A stretch of 64,000 nucleotides of DNA, taken from contig JAHDKT010000037.1 in assembly GCA_018436725.1 (NCBI GenBank), forward strand, positions 28,673 through 92,672. The letters run 5' to 3'. Shown here piece by piece: positions 1 to 8,759 of this stretch. Made by a program: the position numbers and the translations under genes. Source of the stretch: Synergistaceae bacterium (GTDB taxonomy: Bacteria; Synergistota; Synergistia; Synergistales; Aminobacteriaceae). The notes below the pieces were generated by a model, which was given only the letters and a program-made list of their open reading frames with translations, did not search any database and was not told the DNA's origin. Position 1 is the stretch's first letter, and every line of letters starts with the position of its first letter.

Positions 1-371
1 TCTCGATCAGGCTCTCGAACGCGGAACAGAACGCGGACAGCCTTTCCGGCGGCAACCAGCAGAAGCTGGTGGTCGGCAAGTGGCTCGCGCGGGACTTCCG
101 CGTGGCGCTCTTCGACGAGCCGACCAGGGGGATCGACGTGGCGGCGAAGGCGGAGATATACCATCTTATGAACGACCTCAAGATGAGAGGTCTCGGCGTG
201 CTCTTCATCTCGTCGGAGATGCCCGAGATTCTCGGTATCGCCGACAGGATTATCGTGATGTGCGACGGCCGCGTGACGGGAGAGTTCCCCGCAGGCACGG
301 CGACGCAGGAGAAGATCCTCGAATACGCCACGCGCTTCGAGGACAAACTCGGCCTTGCGGCCGGAGACTGA
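1..371 (+). CDS. Sugar ABC transporter ATP-binding protein, C-terminal part (5' truncated by window edge)
   Basis: This is the last 122 codons of a ribose/galactose-type (RbsA/MglA-like) ATPase that powers import of a monosaccharide across the inner membrane. The reading frame is open from base 3. The ABC signature LSGGNQQK lies near bases 45-68, followed by Walker B LFDEPTRGID and the H-loop segment VLFISSEMPEI. The GGNQQK form of the signature is characteristic of the second nucleotide-binding domain of CUT2-family sugar importers. The permease gene follows 19 bases downstream and the binding-protein gene comes after it. The substrate cannot be told from this fragment. Confidence 0.93.
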   Translation, partial: SIRLSNAEQNADSLSGGNQQKLVVGKWLARDFRVALFDEPTRGIDVAAKAEIYHLMNDLKMRGLGVLFISSEMPEILGIADRIIVMCDGRVTGEFPAGTATQEKILEYATRFEDKLGLAAGD

Positions 372-390
372 TCATTCTACACGGGGAGCG

Positions 391-1422
391 ATGACTGTGG
401 GCATGGATTCGAGAAACCCCTCCCGTCTCGCGCGGTTTTTCTCGGCGAGAGGCATGGGGCAGGTTGTGACCGCCGCGTTCGGTCTGGTGATACTCTGCGT
501 GGTGTTCGGCATTCTGAACCCGATCTTCTTCTCCGGGCGGAATGTGGGCAATCTGCTGCGCCAGATAGCGCCGATACTCCTGATCGGCATCGGCCAGTCG
601 TATGTTCTCATCACCGGCAATATCGACCTCTCCATCGGTTCGGTGGTGGGGATGAGCTGCATGGTCTCGGCGACCCTGATGACGAAGGGGATGAACCCCT
701 GGGCCGCCGTAGCCGTCACGCTTGTCTGCTGCCTGATGGTCGGCGTGCTCAACGGCTGCCTTGTGGCCAAGTTCAGGCTGCCTCCTTTCATCGCTACGCT
801 GGGGACGATGACCATCGCGCGCGGCATCGCGCAGATCGTGAACAACAACTACAATACCGACTCCATCGGCCCGGCGGCCGAGGGCTTCAGAAACTTCTTC
901 TACTACGGCAGGCTGGGCGGCTTTTTCAACACGATCTGGATCGCGCTGGCTCTCTGGCTGGTCTTCAACTTTCTTCTTTCACGAACGCGGCTCGGACGGC
1001 ACATCTACGCCACCGGGAGCAACAAGGAGGCGGCGCGTCTTTCGGGCGTCGACGTCGTCGCCTCGACGACGGCCGCGTACATGGTCAGCGCATTCTGCTC
1101 CTGCGTCGTTGGACTGATCGTCTGCGCCACCAGCGGCATGGGAACGATGGACGCGGGCAACATGTACGAACTGTACGCGGTGGCCGCCTCGGTCATCGGC
1201 GGCGTGAGCACCCTGGGAGGACAGGGGCTGCTGCTCGGAACGGTGATGGGCGCTTCGATCTGGGGCGTGCTGCAGAACGGACTCCAGTTCGCAGGGGCCC
1301 CCGTGGCGATCCGCAACATCGTCATCGGCGTGATCGTGGTCGTCTCGGTTCTTCTCGACGTCGTCGTCAGAAGCGAGAAGCGGCGCAGAAAGAAGGAACG
1401 GAAAGAAGAGGCGAAGGGCTGA
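391..1422 (+). CDS. Sugar ABC transporter permease (RbsC/AlsC family)
   Basis: Inner-membrane permease of a CUT2-type sugar importer, 343 aa. It is strongly hydrophobic, with about 8-10 membrane segments. The family motif ATGSNKEAARLSGV (around residues 205-220) is the cytoplasmic loop that contacts the ATPase. The frame is open further upstream to a TTG at 355, but ATG 391 follows a GGGGAG box at 383-388; the spacing is short, so ATG 403 is a possible alternative. The C-terminal tail is very basic (RRRKKERKEE), as is usual for a cytoplasmic end. It is followed by a 113-nt gap with a hairpin and then the binding protein. Confidence 0.93.
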   Translation: MTVGMDSRNPSRLARFFSARGMGQVVTAAFGLVILCVVFGILNPIFFSGRNVGNLLRQIAPILLIGIGQSYVLITGNIDLSIGSVVGMSCMVSATLMTKGMNPWAAVAVTLVCCLMVGVLNGCLVAKFRLPPFIATLGTMTIARGIAQIVNNNYNTDSIGPAAEGFRNFFYYGRLGGFFNTIWIALALWLVFNFLLSRTRLGRHIYATGSNKEAARLSGVDVVASTTAAYMVSAFCSCVVGLIVCATSGMGTMDAGNMYELYAVAASVIGGVSTLGGQGLLLGTVMGASIWGVLQNGLQFAGAPVAIRNIVIGVIVVVSVLLDVVVRSEKRRRKKERKEEAKG

Positions 1423-1430
1423 TTCTCTTC

Positions 1431-1465
1431 CCGGAACCGCCGGCGGTCCGATGCGGCGCTTCCGG
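1431..1465 (+). other. Hairpin between permease and binding-protein genes
   Basis: CCGGAA at 1431-1436 pairs with TTCCGG at 1460-1465 and encloses a GC-rich self-complementary core (CCGCCGGCGG). There is no T-tract after it. In sugar importers such intercistronic hairpins often stabilise or separately set the level of the abundant binding protein; that role here is inference. Downstream, an AAGGGGGA ribosome-binding site precedes ATG 1536. Confidence 0.4.
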
Positions 1466-1535
1466 GGAGGGACGGAACTCTGCGCTTCTTTCGATACAAC
1501 TGCTTCACATCATATCTTCAAGGGGGAACGGACGA

Positions 1536-2444
1536 ATGAAAAAAACGGTAGCGGTGTTTCTGGGATGCGTTTTGCTGGCGGGACTGTTTGTCGCCGGCGC
1601 GGCGGCTGCGGAGAAGCATAAGGTGTATCTCATCACCATGGATCAGATGGACCAGCACTGGGTGACGGTGAACGCCGGGGCTGAAAAGGCTGTGGCGGAA
1701 CTCGGCAATATCGACTACAAGTGGCTCGCTCCCGATGTGAAGGACGACGCCAAGCAGATTGAAGCGGTCAACAACGCGGTTGCCGGCGGGGCGCATGTGC
1801 TTCTCGTCGCGGCGAACGGGCCGACTGCGATCAGCGCGGCGCTCAAAGAGGCTTCCGAGGCGGGCGTCAAGATCGTCTACGTCGACTCTCCTGCGGATTT
1901 TCCCGCGATTCAGACGCTGGCGACGGACAACGAAGCCGCCGGAGTTACTGCGGGCAAAGAGATGCTGAAGGGGCTCGAAGCGGCCGGAGTTTCCGAGGGA
2001 AAAATCGGCATCGTCAATGTCAACGCGGCCACCGCGTCGACGGTCGCCCGCGAGAAGGGCTTCCGCGCGGCCTTCGCGGGGACGAAGTTCGAACTGCTCG
2101 AAACTCAGTACTGCGACGGCGACGCAGCGCGGGCGAAGGACATCGCCTCCAACTACATCACCCAGGGGTGCGTCGGCATTTTCGGAGCCAACGAAGGATC
2201 GACCGTCGGAACCGGCAACGCGATCCAGGAGGCCGGCGGCAAGGTCATCGGCGTGGGCTTCGACAAGTCGAATATGATTCTCGGCCTGATCAAGAACGGC
2301 TTCCTCGTCGCCACGATGGCGCAGAACCCCGACGTCATGGGGTACGAAGGCGTGAAGACGGCGGCCAGGGCGCTTGCCGGGGAGCCTGCGGGTCCCGCGT
2401 ACGTGGACACCGGCGTCTCCGTTCTGACGAAGAACGACCTGTAG
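1536..2444 (+). CDS. Periplasmic sugar-binding protein (RbsB/AlsB-like)
   Basis: Substrate-binding protein of the upstream importer, 302 aa. It starts with a classical signal peptide: MKK, a hydrophobic stretch of about 18 residues, and an Ala-rich type I cleavage site after residue 25 (…GAAAA/EKHK). There is no convincing lipobox, so it is predicted to be free in the periplasm, implying a diderm cell. The mature part is a Periplasmic-binding-protein type 1 (Peripla_BP_4) fold: beta strands VYLITM, VLLVAAN, IVYVDS, KIGIVNV, GIFGANEG and VIGVGFD in order. The ligand is unknown; the kinase and isomerases downstream point to a hexose. A strong hairpin terminator follows. Confidence 0.93.
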   Translation: MKKTVAVFLGCVLLAGLFVAGAAAAEKHKVYLITMDQMDQHWVTVNAGAEKAVAELGNIDYKWLAPDVKDDAKQIEAVNNAVAGGAHVLLVAANGPTAISAALKEASEAGVKIVYVDSPADFPAIQTLATDNEAAGVTAGKEMLKGLEAAGVSEGKIGIVNVNAATASTVAREKGFRAAFAGTKFELLETQYCDGDAARAKDIASNYITQGCVGIFGANEGSTVGTGNAIQEAGGKVIGVGFDKSNMILGLIKNGFLVATMAQNPDVMGYEGVKTAARALAGEPAGPAYVDTGVSVLTKNDL

Positions 2445-2466
2445 AAGGAGCGTACTGGATTTTGAA

Positions 2467-2498
2467 GAAGGCCCCCGTCCCCTAAGGGCGGGGGCCTT
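2467..2498 (+). terminator. Hairpin terminator after the sugar-binding protein
   Basis: A GC-rich inverted repeat, left arm GAAGGCCCCCGTCCC and right arm GGGCGGGGGCCTTC, surrounds a CTAA loop. There is no U-run, so termination may be partial and allow read-through into the kinase gene. A 5-bp hairpin (CCCTC/GAGGG, 2512-2525) follows. Confidence 0.65.
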
Positions 2499-2549
2499 CC
2501 GCAGTACGGAGCCCTCTTGCGAGGGTCCTGTGAGCGTGGAGGGATGGAA

Positions 2550-3542
2550 ATGTACGCGATAGGCGTCGATATCGGAGGAACGAAGTGCGCCGTATGCCTC
2601 GGAAAGGCAGGGGGCGATACGCTGCGCATCGTGCACAAGTGCGAGCCCAGAAAGACTGCGGAGCACTCGCCTGCGGAGATGCTCGACGGACTGCTCGTAG
2701 ACGTTCGAGAGTGCGGAGCGCGGATTCCGGCGGGGGAAACGGTCGCCGGAATAGGAATCAGCTGCGGGAATCCCCTCGACAGCCAGGCCGGGTTGATCCT
2801 GTCGCCTCCGAACCTGCCGGGGTGGGACCGCATAGAAGTCGTCGACCGGTTCCGGAACGAGACGGGACTTCCTGCGTGGCTCTGCAACGACGCCAACGCG
2901 GGCGCGCTCGCGGAGTGGCGGTACGGCGCCGGAAGAGGGTGCGAACACATGATCTTCCTGACCTTCGGCACCGGGTTCGGCGCGGGACTGATTCTCAACG
3001 GCAGGCTCTACGCCGGGGCATGCGACGCCGCCGGGGAGACGGGGCACGTCCGCATCGCCTCGCACGGCCCTGTCGGATACGGAAAAATTGGGTCGTACGA
3101 GGCGTTCTGCAGCGGAGGAGGCATCGCCCAGATCGCGAGGACCTATGCCCTGAGGGATATTCAGAACGGGAAACCCTCTGTTTTGTGCCCGGATGTCGCC
3201 GGCCTGGAGTCGCTGACTGCGGAATCGGCAGCCAGGGCGGCGCGCGAGGGGGACCCGACGGCGAAAGAGGTGTTCGAACTCTCCGGAGCCCAGCTCGGAC
3301 GCGCGCTCGCGATGCTTATCGACCTCTTCAACCCGGAGCGTATCGTCGTCGCAGGCATCTTCTCACGATGCCGCGATCTCATCTGGCCCGCCGCCGAGCG
3401 GGTGATCGTGGAGGAGGCGCTTTCCGACTCCCGGAAAGCATGCACGGTGCTTCCCTGCGAACTGTCGGAATCCGTCGGAGATATGGCGGCTCTGTCCGTC
3501 GCGGTGTATTATTGGGAGCACGGGGGCGGGAAAAAGCGATGA
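2550..3542 (+). CDS. ROK-family sugar kinase lacking the usual zinc site
   Basis: ATP-dependent sugar kinase of the ROK family, 330 aa, cytoplasmic. The phosphate-binding motif GVDIGGTK is at the N-terminus, the catalytic Asp sits in CNDANAGALAE, and the substrate-binding GE-x-GH pair is at E163/H166. ROK proteins normally continue with a C-x-C-G-x2-G-C zinc motif; here that stretch reads GPVGYGKIGSYEAFCSGGG and has none of the zinc cysteines. The start at ATG 2550 is chosen because GGAGG lies 7 nt upstream (2538-2542); ATG 2544 is too close. It overlaps the next gene by ATGA. It probably phosphorylates the hexose brought in by the upstream importer; the exact sugar is not readable. Confidence 0.9.
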   Translation: MYAIGVDIGGTKCAVCLGKAGGDTLRIVHKCEPRKTAEHSPAEMLDGLLVDVRECGARIPAGETVAGIGISCGNPLDSQAGLILSPPNLPGWDRIEVVDRFRNETGLPAWLCNDANAGALAEWRYGAGRGCEHMIFLTFGTGFGAGLILNGRLYAGACDAAGETGHVRIASHGPVGYGKIGSYEAFCSGGGIAQIARTYALRDIQNGKPSVLCPDVAGLESLTAESAARAAREGDPTAKEVFELSGAQLGRALAMLIDLFNPERIVVAGIFSRCRDLIWPAAERVIVEEALSDSRKACTVLPCELSESVGDMAALSVAVYYWEHGGGKKR

Positions 3543-4186
3543 AAGAACGTACATCGAAAATCGTCGCGGAGATCTTCGCGCCGGGCGACGCTCTGGAAGG
3601 CATTCGCGAGAGCGCGCTGCAGGCGGGAGAAATGCTGAGAGACGCTTTTGGCGGCGGCGGCAAACTGCTGGTCTGCGGCAACGGCGGGAGCTGGGCGGAC
3701 GGGGAGCACATCGTCGGCGAGTTGATGAAGGGGTTTCTGCTGAAGCGTCCCCTCTTGGAAGATGCGAAGAGTGAGTTAGTCCGCCTTTGGGGGGACGAAG
3801 GGCGCGTGATCGCCGCGGCGCTGCAGGGAGCGCTTCCGGCGATTTCCCTCGGAAGTCACGGAGCGCTGATGACCGCCTTCGCCAACGACGCCGACGGACG
3901 ATTCGCCTTTGCGCAGCAGGCGATGGGATACGCGCTCCCCGGAGATGTCGCGCTTGGCATCAGCACGTCGGGAAACGCGGAGAACATCCGTTTCGCCCTG
4001 ATGGCGGCGAAGAGCCGCGGCGCGACAACCGTCGCCCTGACAGGATCGGACGGGGGGCTGCTCGCGCGGTTTTCCGACTGCTGCATCCGTGTTCCGGACA
4101 AAAGGACGTTTCGCGTTCAGGAGCATCACCTGAGGATCTATCATTTCCTCTGCGCGTTCGTCGAGTCGGAGCTGTTCGACGAATGA
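3539..4186 (+). CDS. SIS-domain sugar isomerase (GmhA-like)
   Basis: A 215-aa single SIS-domain protein resembling sedoheptulose-7-phosphate isomerase GmhA. Visible family motifs are LLVCGNGGSWADGEHIVGEL near residues 40-60, GISTSGNAENI (phosphosugar-binding serines), ALTGSDGGLLA, and a C-terminal QEHHLRIYHFLC with the Glu-His pair used in isomerisation. It shares ATGA with the kinase and precedes a mannose-6-phosphate isomerase. In this context it may act on a hexose phosphate rather than a heptose; that is inference. No heptose kinase or epimerase genes are in the window. Confidence 0.85.
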   Translation: MKERTSKIVAEIFAPGDALEGIRESALQAGEMLRDAFGGGGKLLVCGNGGSWADGEHIVGELMKGFLLKRPLLEDAKSELVRLWGDEGRVIAAALQGALPAISLGSHGALMTAFANDADGRFAFAQQAMGYALPGDVALGISTSGNAENIRFALMAAKSRGATTVALTGSDGGLLARFSDCCIRVPDKRTFRVQEHHLRIYHFLCAFVESELFDE

Positions 4187-4229
4187 ACGCCGGGCGGCGT
4201 TCGTTCACAGGGGGAAAGGGAGAAGATGT

Positions 4230-5204
4230 ATGAATCCGTTTTCACTCGTTCCCGTCTTCAAGGACTATCTCTGGGGCGGGACGAAACTCAGGACGCAGTT
4301 CAACAAACGTACCGACATGTCCCCCCTCGCCGAGAGTTGGGAGCTTGCCGCGCACCCGGACGGAGACTGTCGCATCGCGGACGGCCCCTTCGCCGGAGTC
4401 GCGCTGTCGCAGTTTCTTCGGCAGTTCCCGGAATCCATGGGAAGCGGCCGCGCCGCGGAAGGAGAACTCCCCGTGTTGATCAAGCTGATCGACGCGCGCG
4501 AACCCCTTTCTATACAGGTGCACCCGGACGATGGATATGCTATGCGCATGGAGGGGAGCGCCGGAAAAACGGAGATGTGGTACGTGCTCGACCGCGAGCC
4601 GGGGGCGTTTCTCTACTGCGGTTTCGAACGTGATGTTTCCAGGGAGGAGCTGGCGCGCCGGATAGAGGACGGCACGGTGACGGATGTACTGCGCAAGATG
4701 TCAGTGGAACCCGGCGACGTCTTCTTCATGGAGGCGGGAACGGTCCACGCCATCGGCGCAGGGATTGTGATCGCCGAGATCCAGCAGAACTCGAACACGA
4801 CGTACAGAGTCTTCGACTACGGCCGCCGCGGCCCGGATGGAAAAGAGCGGCCGCTGCATGTCGCGAAGGCTCTCGACGTCGCAAAGCGGGGACCGGCCTG
4901 CATGGAACCGCCGGGAAGCGGCGTCCCCGTCGCGCTCCCCGGCGGAAAGCTTCGTCGCCTTGCCCGCTGCGCTTATTTTTCCGCCGAGCTTCTGGATCTT
5001 TCGGGAGTTTGCGAATACCCGACGGACGGAACAACCTTCGTCTCGATTCTCTGTATCAACGGTTCGGGCGTGCTGACCGAACAAGGGTGGAGGCTTGAAG
5101 TCGAGAAGGGGAGGAGCGTCTTCGTCCCCGCCCGGAAGGGTTCCGTCGTTCTGGAGGGGAACGGCGCCTTTCTGCTGACGACCGTGCCGGAAAACGGGGC
5201 GTGA
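4230..5204 (+). CDS. manA: Mannose-6-phosphate isomerase, class I
   Basis: Zinc enzyme interconverting mannose-6-phosphate and fructose-6-phosphate, 324 aa, of the short Bacillus-type class I. Metal ligands can be placed in SIQVHPDD (Gln, His), KTEMWYVLD (Glu) and AGTVHAIG (His); the conserved IAEIQQNSNTTYRVFDYGR segment follows, containing the catalytic Arg. The start follows a GGGAGAAG box. It is the last gene of the sugar cluster and would deliver the imported sugar to glycolysis; eno lies 9 kb downstream. Confidence 0.92.
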   Translation: MNPFSLVPVFKDYLWGGTKLRTQFNKRTDMSPLAESWELAAHPDGDCRIADGPFAGVALSQFLRQFPESMGSGRAAEGELPVLIKLIDAREPLSIQVHPDDGYAMRMEGSAGKTEMWYVLDREPGAFLYCGFERDVSREELARRIEDGTVTDVLRKMSVEPGDVFFMEAGTVHAIGAGIVIAEIQQNSNTTYRVFDYGRRGPDGKERPLHVAKALDVAKRGPACMEPPGSGVPVALPGGKLRRLARCAYFSAELLDLSGVCEYPTDGTTFVSILCINGSGVLTEQGWRLEVEKGRSVFVPARKGSVVLEGNGAFLLTTVPENGA

Positions 5205-5271
5205 GAGGAGAGAGGCGCATGATTTTTCATCGTTCTTCTTGTTTCCTTCTGTGGAACGTCGGGGAGCTTTC

Positions 5272-5280
5272 TGGTAAGAT
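5272..5280 (+). promoter_or_regulatory. Possible extended -10 promoter of guaA
   Basis: TGgTAAGAT is an extended -10 element with no good -35. It lies in the 142-nt gap between manA and guaA and would give a leader of about 60 nt. I see no purine-riboswitch core in this leader. Confidence 0.4.
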
Positions 5281-5346
5281 ACATTCGGGGCGTTGAAGGC
5301 GTACTTTTTCGCCTCGGCCTTTATTTATTTCAGGAGGAATGGACTT

Positions 5347-6876
5347 GTGAACAACATAGTCATACTCGATTGCGGCTCCCAGTTCACGCAGCTCATCGCG
5401 AGAAGAATCAGGGAGCTGAAGGTGCACAGCGAGATTCTGCCGTGGGACGCTCCCATGGAGAGAATACGGAGCGCGTCCCCGTCGGGCGTGGTGATCTCCG
5501 GCGGCCCCATGAGCGTCTCGGACGAGGGCGCGCCGACCGTATCGAGCATGCTTTTCGAACTCGGCGTTCCCGTTCTCGGCGTCTGTTACGGTATGCAGCT
5601 CGTGACGAAGCTCTTCGGGGGAGACGTCACGTCCGGAAAATCGCGCGAGTACGGGCGGACGCGGATCTCCGTCAAGGAAGACTCTTCGCTTTTCTCCGGG
5701 ACGTCCGGCTCTTTCGAGGTGTGGATGAGCCATGGCGACCACATCGACCGCCTTGCGCCCGGCTTCCGCTGCGTCGCCGAGACCGCGAACGGCGTTCCTG
5801 CCGCGATGGCGAACCCCGAGAAACGAATATGGGGGCTTCAGTTCCACCCGGAGGTGGTGCACACGGCCTTCGGAACGGAGATTCTCTCCAACTTCCTCTT
5901 CACGGTCTGCGGATGCTCGCCGGACTGGGATCTCGGCAACTGGATCGACATCATGACGGAGGAAATCCGCCGGAAGGTCGGAACCGACAGGGTGATCTGC
6001 GGCCTCTCCGGAGGGGTCGATTCGTCCGTGGCCGCGGTGCTCACCGCACGGGCCATCGGCGACCGACTGGAGTGCATCTTCGTCGACAACGGTCTGCTGC
6101 GCTTGAACGAAGCGGAGCAAGTGCTCGATCAGTACAGGGCGCTCAATCTGAAGGTGCGTTACGTCGACGCGACGGACATCTTTCTCGGAGCGCTCGCCGG
6201 AGTCTCGGATCCCGAGCGGAAGCGGAAGATCATCGGCGAGCGCTTCGTCAGGGTCTTCGAAGCGGAGGCGGAAAAGATACGGGGAGCGAAATGGTTGCTC
6301 CAGGGGACGCTCTACCCCGATGTCATCGAGAGCGGACACAAAGGAAAGAACGCCTCGGTCATCAAGAGCCACCACAACGTGGGCGGCCTGCCCGAGGATA
6401 TGAAACTCCTCGTACTGGAGCCTCTCCGCGATCTCTTCAAGGACGAGGTCCGCACCACGGGGCGCATGCTCGGCATCCCGGAGGAGATCGTGGCGCGCCA
6501 GCCCTTCCCCGGCCCCGGCCTCGCCGTCCGTTGCCTCGGGGAGATCACGCGGGAGCGCCTGGACACGCTGCGCCGGGCGGACGCGATCTTCCGCGAGGAG
6601 CTTGCGAAGTGGGAGGGGCATTCCACGGTGTGGCAGTCCTTCGTGGCGCTGCTTCCCGTCAGGACGGTCGGCGTAATGGGGGATTCCCGCACCTACTCGG
6701 AGGCGGCCGTGCTCCGCGCGGTGGAGTCGCACGACGGCATGACGGCCGACTGGGTCCGGATTCCATGGGAGATCCTCGACAGGACATCGCGAAGGATTTG
6801 CAACGAGGTGCACGGGATCAACAGGGTCGCGCTCGACGTGACCAGCAAACCGCCGGCAACCATCGAGTGGGAATAG
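5347..6876 (+). CDS. guaA: GMP synthase (glutamine-hydrolysing)
   Basis: Converts XMP to GMP using ATP and glutamine, the last step of guanine nucleotide synthesis; cytoplasmic, 509 aa, full family length. The class I glutamine amidotransferase domain comes first: DCGSQFTQLIARR, nucleophile Cys in GVCYGMQL, and the His-Glu of QFHPEV. The ATP-pyrophosphatase domain has the PP-loop SGGVDSSVAA, and the C-terminal dimerisation domain ends in KPPATIEWE. GTG 5347 is chosen: AGGAGG is 10 nt upstream and the protein then begins MNNIVILDCG, as in the family. Confidence 0.97.
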   Translation: MNNIVILDCGSQFTQLIARRIRELKVHSEILPWDAPMERIRSASPSGVVISGGPMSVSDEGAPTVSSMLFELGVPVLGVCYGMQLVTKLFGGDVTSGKSREYGRTRISVKEDSSLFSGTSGSFEVWMSHGDHIDRLAPGFRCVAETANGVPAAMANPEKRIWGLQFHPEVVHTAFGTEILSNFLFTVCGCSPDWDLGNWIDIMTEEIRRKVGTDRVICGLSGGVDSSVAAVLTARAIGDRLECIFVDNGLLRLNEAEQVLDQYRALNLKVRYVDATDIFLGALAGVSDPERKRKIIGERFVRVFEAEAEKIRGAKWLLQGTLYPDVIESGHKGKNASVIKSHHNVGGLPEDMKLLVLEPLRDLFKDEVRTTGRMLGIPEEIVARQPFPGPGLAVRCLGEITRERLDTLRRADAIFREELAKWEGHSTVWQSFVALLPVRTVGVMGDSRTYSEAAVLRAVESHDGMTADWVRIPWEILDRTSRRICNEVHGINRVALDVTSKPPATIEWE

Positions 6877-6885
6877 GCGACCGCG

Positions 6886-7998
6886 ATGGGCGGGAAAGGC
6901 GTTTCTTCCGGAGACGGACAGAAGTCGCAGATGGGGAAAGGGTGGTTTCTTCCCTTTCTCTTCATCTTTCTTGCGCTCGCCTACCTCTCGTTCACGGTCT
7001 CGGTACCGCTGCTCAAGCCTTTGTCGTGGGCGGTGTTGCTGTCGTTCACCGTCTACCCGGTCTTTAAACGGATGCGGGACCGTTTCTTTCCCAGGAGCGT
7101 ATCGGGAAACTGGGCCGCCACGATCGCCACGGGGATTATCGTGCTTCTGCTCGTGGTCCCCTCTCTTTTCGCCGGGTTCGTGGCCGCCCGCGAAGGGGTC
7201 CGCTTTTACGAGACGGTCGCCGATGTGATCGCCGGGATGGAGTCCTCGGGCGAAGGGGCTCTGGCCGCATTCCTTCCGGAGCAGATCGTCGAGAGGATGC
7301 ACCCGTGGATGGAGCGCTACCCGCTGTTGCGAACCGGACTGCAGCAGGCGGCGGCGTGGGCTGCCGCCACGGCCGTCGCCGCTTCCCGAGCGGTTCTGGG
7401 GAGCACGTTCACCTTTCTTTACTACTTGGCCGTCATCATAGTAGTCAGCTTCTTTCTCATCCGGGACGGGCATATGATCATCGAATACCTCAAGGACATC
7501 ATGCCGCTTCCCGCGAAGGAGAGCGCGGCGTTCTTCATGCGTGCAAAACAGGTGCTCCAGGCCGTCGTCTACGGGGTTATCGTCACCGCGCTGGCCCAAG
7601 GGCTGGCGGGAGCCGTCGGATGGTGGGCGGTGGGCCTGCCGAGCCCGATGTTCTTCGGGGCTCTGATGGCGCTTTTCGCCATGATCCCCTTTCTTGGAAC
7701 CGCCCTTGTCTGGGTTCCGGGATCGCTCTATCTCTTTTATATGTCTGAGATGACGCAGGGCATAGCGCTCCTCGCGTGGGGGGTGCTCGTTGTGAGCATG
7801 GTGGACAGCCTGCTGCGCCCGCTCTTCATCTCGGGAGGCGGCAAGGTGCATCTGCTCATCGTCTTCATAGGCGTCATCGGCGGCCTCGCGGCATGGGGCA
7901 TTCTCGGGCTGTTCATGGGGCCACTTGTGGTGACGCTGTTCGTCTTTCTGCTCGAAAGCTACCGGACGATGTGGAAGACGCTTTTCGTTTCGCGGTGA
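6886..7998 (+). CDS. AI-2E/PerM-family membrane protein
   Basis: A 370-aa polytopic inner-membrane protein of the AI-2E transporter superfamily (UPF0118/PerM). The pattern is typical: two membrane segments at the N-terminus, a third after a short loop, a soluble amphipathic central region (about residues 105-175), then a cluster of five C-terminal segments with conserved ALAQGLAGAVGWWAVGLPSP and the FMGPLVVTLF end. Members export AI-2 or act as Na+(Li+)/H+ antiporters; the substrate here cannot be assigned. It begins 9 nt after guaA with a weak ribosome-binding site, so it may be translationally dependent; ATG 6931 is an alternative start. Confidence 0.85.
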   Translation: MGGKGVSSGDGQKSQMGKGWFLPFLFIFLALAYLSFTVSVPLLKPLSWAVLLSFTVYPVFKRMRDRFFPRSVSGNWAATIATGIIVLLLVVPSLFAGFVAAREGVRFYETVADVIAGMESSGEGALAAFLPEQIVERMHPWMERYPLLRTGLQQAAAWAAATAVAASRAVLGSTFTFLYYLAVIIVVSFFLIRDGHMIIEYLKDIMPLPAKESAAFFMRAKQVLQAVVYGVIVTALAQGLAGAVGWWAVGLPSPMFFGALMALFAMIPFLGTALVWVPGSLYLFYMSEMTQGIALLAWGVLVVSMVDSLLRPLFISGGGKVHLLIVFIGVIGGLAAWGILGLFMGPLVVTLFVFLLESYRTMWKTLFVSR

Positions 7999-8071
7999 AC
8001 TGCGGAGGCAAACGCTCCGCAGTCGATGAGGAGGGACGTACGACGAACGGACGCACGGAAGGAGGAAGAGC

Positions 8072-8707
8072 ATGCCTCTGTTGATAGCGGTCTCCGGGTT
8101 CAAGGATTCGGGAAAGACCTCGCTTGCGCGAACTCTGCTGGCCCGTCTTTCTGACCGCGGACTCAGACTGGGCTTTATCAAGCATACGGATAGAGATGTG
8201 CTCTCCCCTGCGGAAACGGATACCGGCGCGGTCGAAACCGCGGGGATACCTTGCGCCTACTGGGGGCGCGACGGCCTCAGGATGGAAGCGCCCGCCGCGG
8301 CTCCGGACAGGGCGGTGTTTACCGCTCTCTTCCCGGAAAAGGACATCGTCGTCGTGGAAGGGGCGAAAAACGTTCCCATGCCCAGAATATGGGTAGGGGC
8401 TCCGGAGAGTCGTCCCGGCGGAGTGAAGGGGGTTTTCGCCTGTTTCGACAGGACCGCCCGCAAGGGAGACGGACGTTTCCTCTACGCTCCGGGCGATGAA
8501 GGCCTTCTGGCGGAGCGGCTCTACGTCTTCCATTGCCGGTTCTCGAAGACGAACTGCGTGAAGGTGTCCGTCCGGGGGAAACGACTTCCGCTCAAACCAT
8601 TCGTCGCCGAGATGATCCGCGGCAGCATCGCCGGGCTGCTGCTACCGTTGAAAGGGATCGAATCCCTGCGTGAGGGGGCCGATATACATCTCGAAAGAGA
8701 ACAATGA
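8072..8707 (+). CDS. MobB-like P-loop GTPase (molybdopterin-guanine dinucleotide adaptor family)
   Basis: A 211-aa P-loop protein. Walker A is GFKDSGKTSL at residues 9-18, followed by the MobB pattern LGFIKHTDRD…ETDTGAVETAGIP. After about residue 140 there is a further poorly characterised stretch that is longer than classical MobB. ATG 8072 has an excellent AGGAGGAAG site. MobB assists attachment of GMP to molybdopterin. No other molybdenum cofactor gene is in the window, so the role is from homology alone. A free-standing P-loop adaptor of another kind cannot be excluded. Confidence 0.65.
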   Translation: MPLLIAVSGFKDSGKTSLARTLLARLSDRGLRLGFIKHTDRDVLSPAETDTGAVETAGIPCAYWGRDGLRMEAPAAAPDRAVFTALFPEKDIVVVEGAKNVPMPRIWVGAPESRPGGVKGVFACFDRTARKGDGRFLYAPGDEGLLAERLYVFHCRFSKTNCVKVSVRGKRLPLKPFVAEMIRGSIAGLLLPLKGIESLREGADIHLEREQ

Positions 8708-8730
8708 TTCGTCTTTTTAGAAATTCAACC

Positions 8731-8759
8731 TTGTTTTTTACATTTAGGATTACTATAAT
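8731..8759 (+). promoter_or_regulatory. Sigma-70-type promoter of hppA
   Basis: TTGTTT (8731-8736), a 17-nt spacer, and a perfect TATAAT (8754-8759). It sits about 100 nt before the hppA start, giving a leader of roughly 90 nt. The leader is U-rich near the ribosome-binding site and shows no fluoride-riboswitch core. Confidence 0.75.

Noticed and set aside
1536..1620. Lipoprotein signal (Cys at residue 11) in the sugar-binding protein
   Set aside because: The residues before Cys do not form a lipobox and the hydrophobic stretch continues to an Ala-rich type I cleavage site.
5227..8181. 984-codon minus-strand frame opposite guaA and the AI-2E gene
   Set aside because: Shadow frame; spans two unrelated + strand genes and is highly charged and low-complexity.
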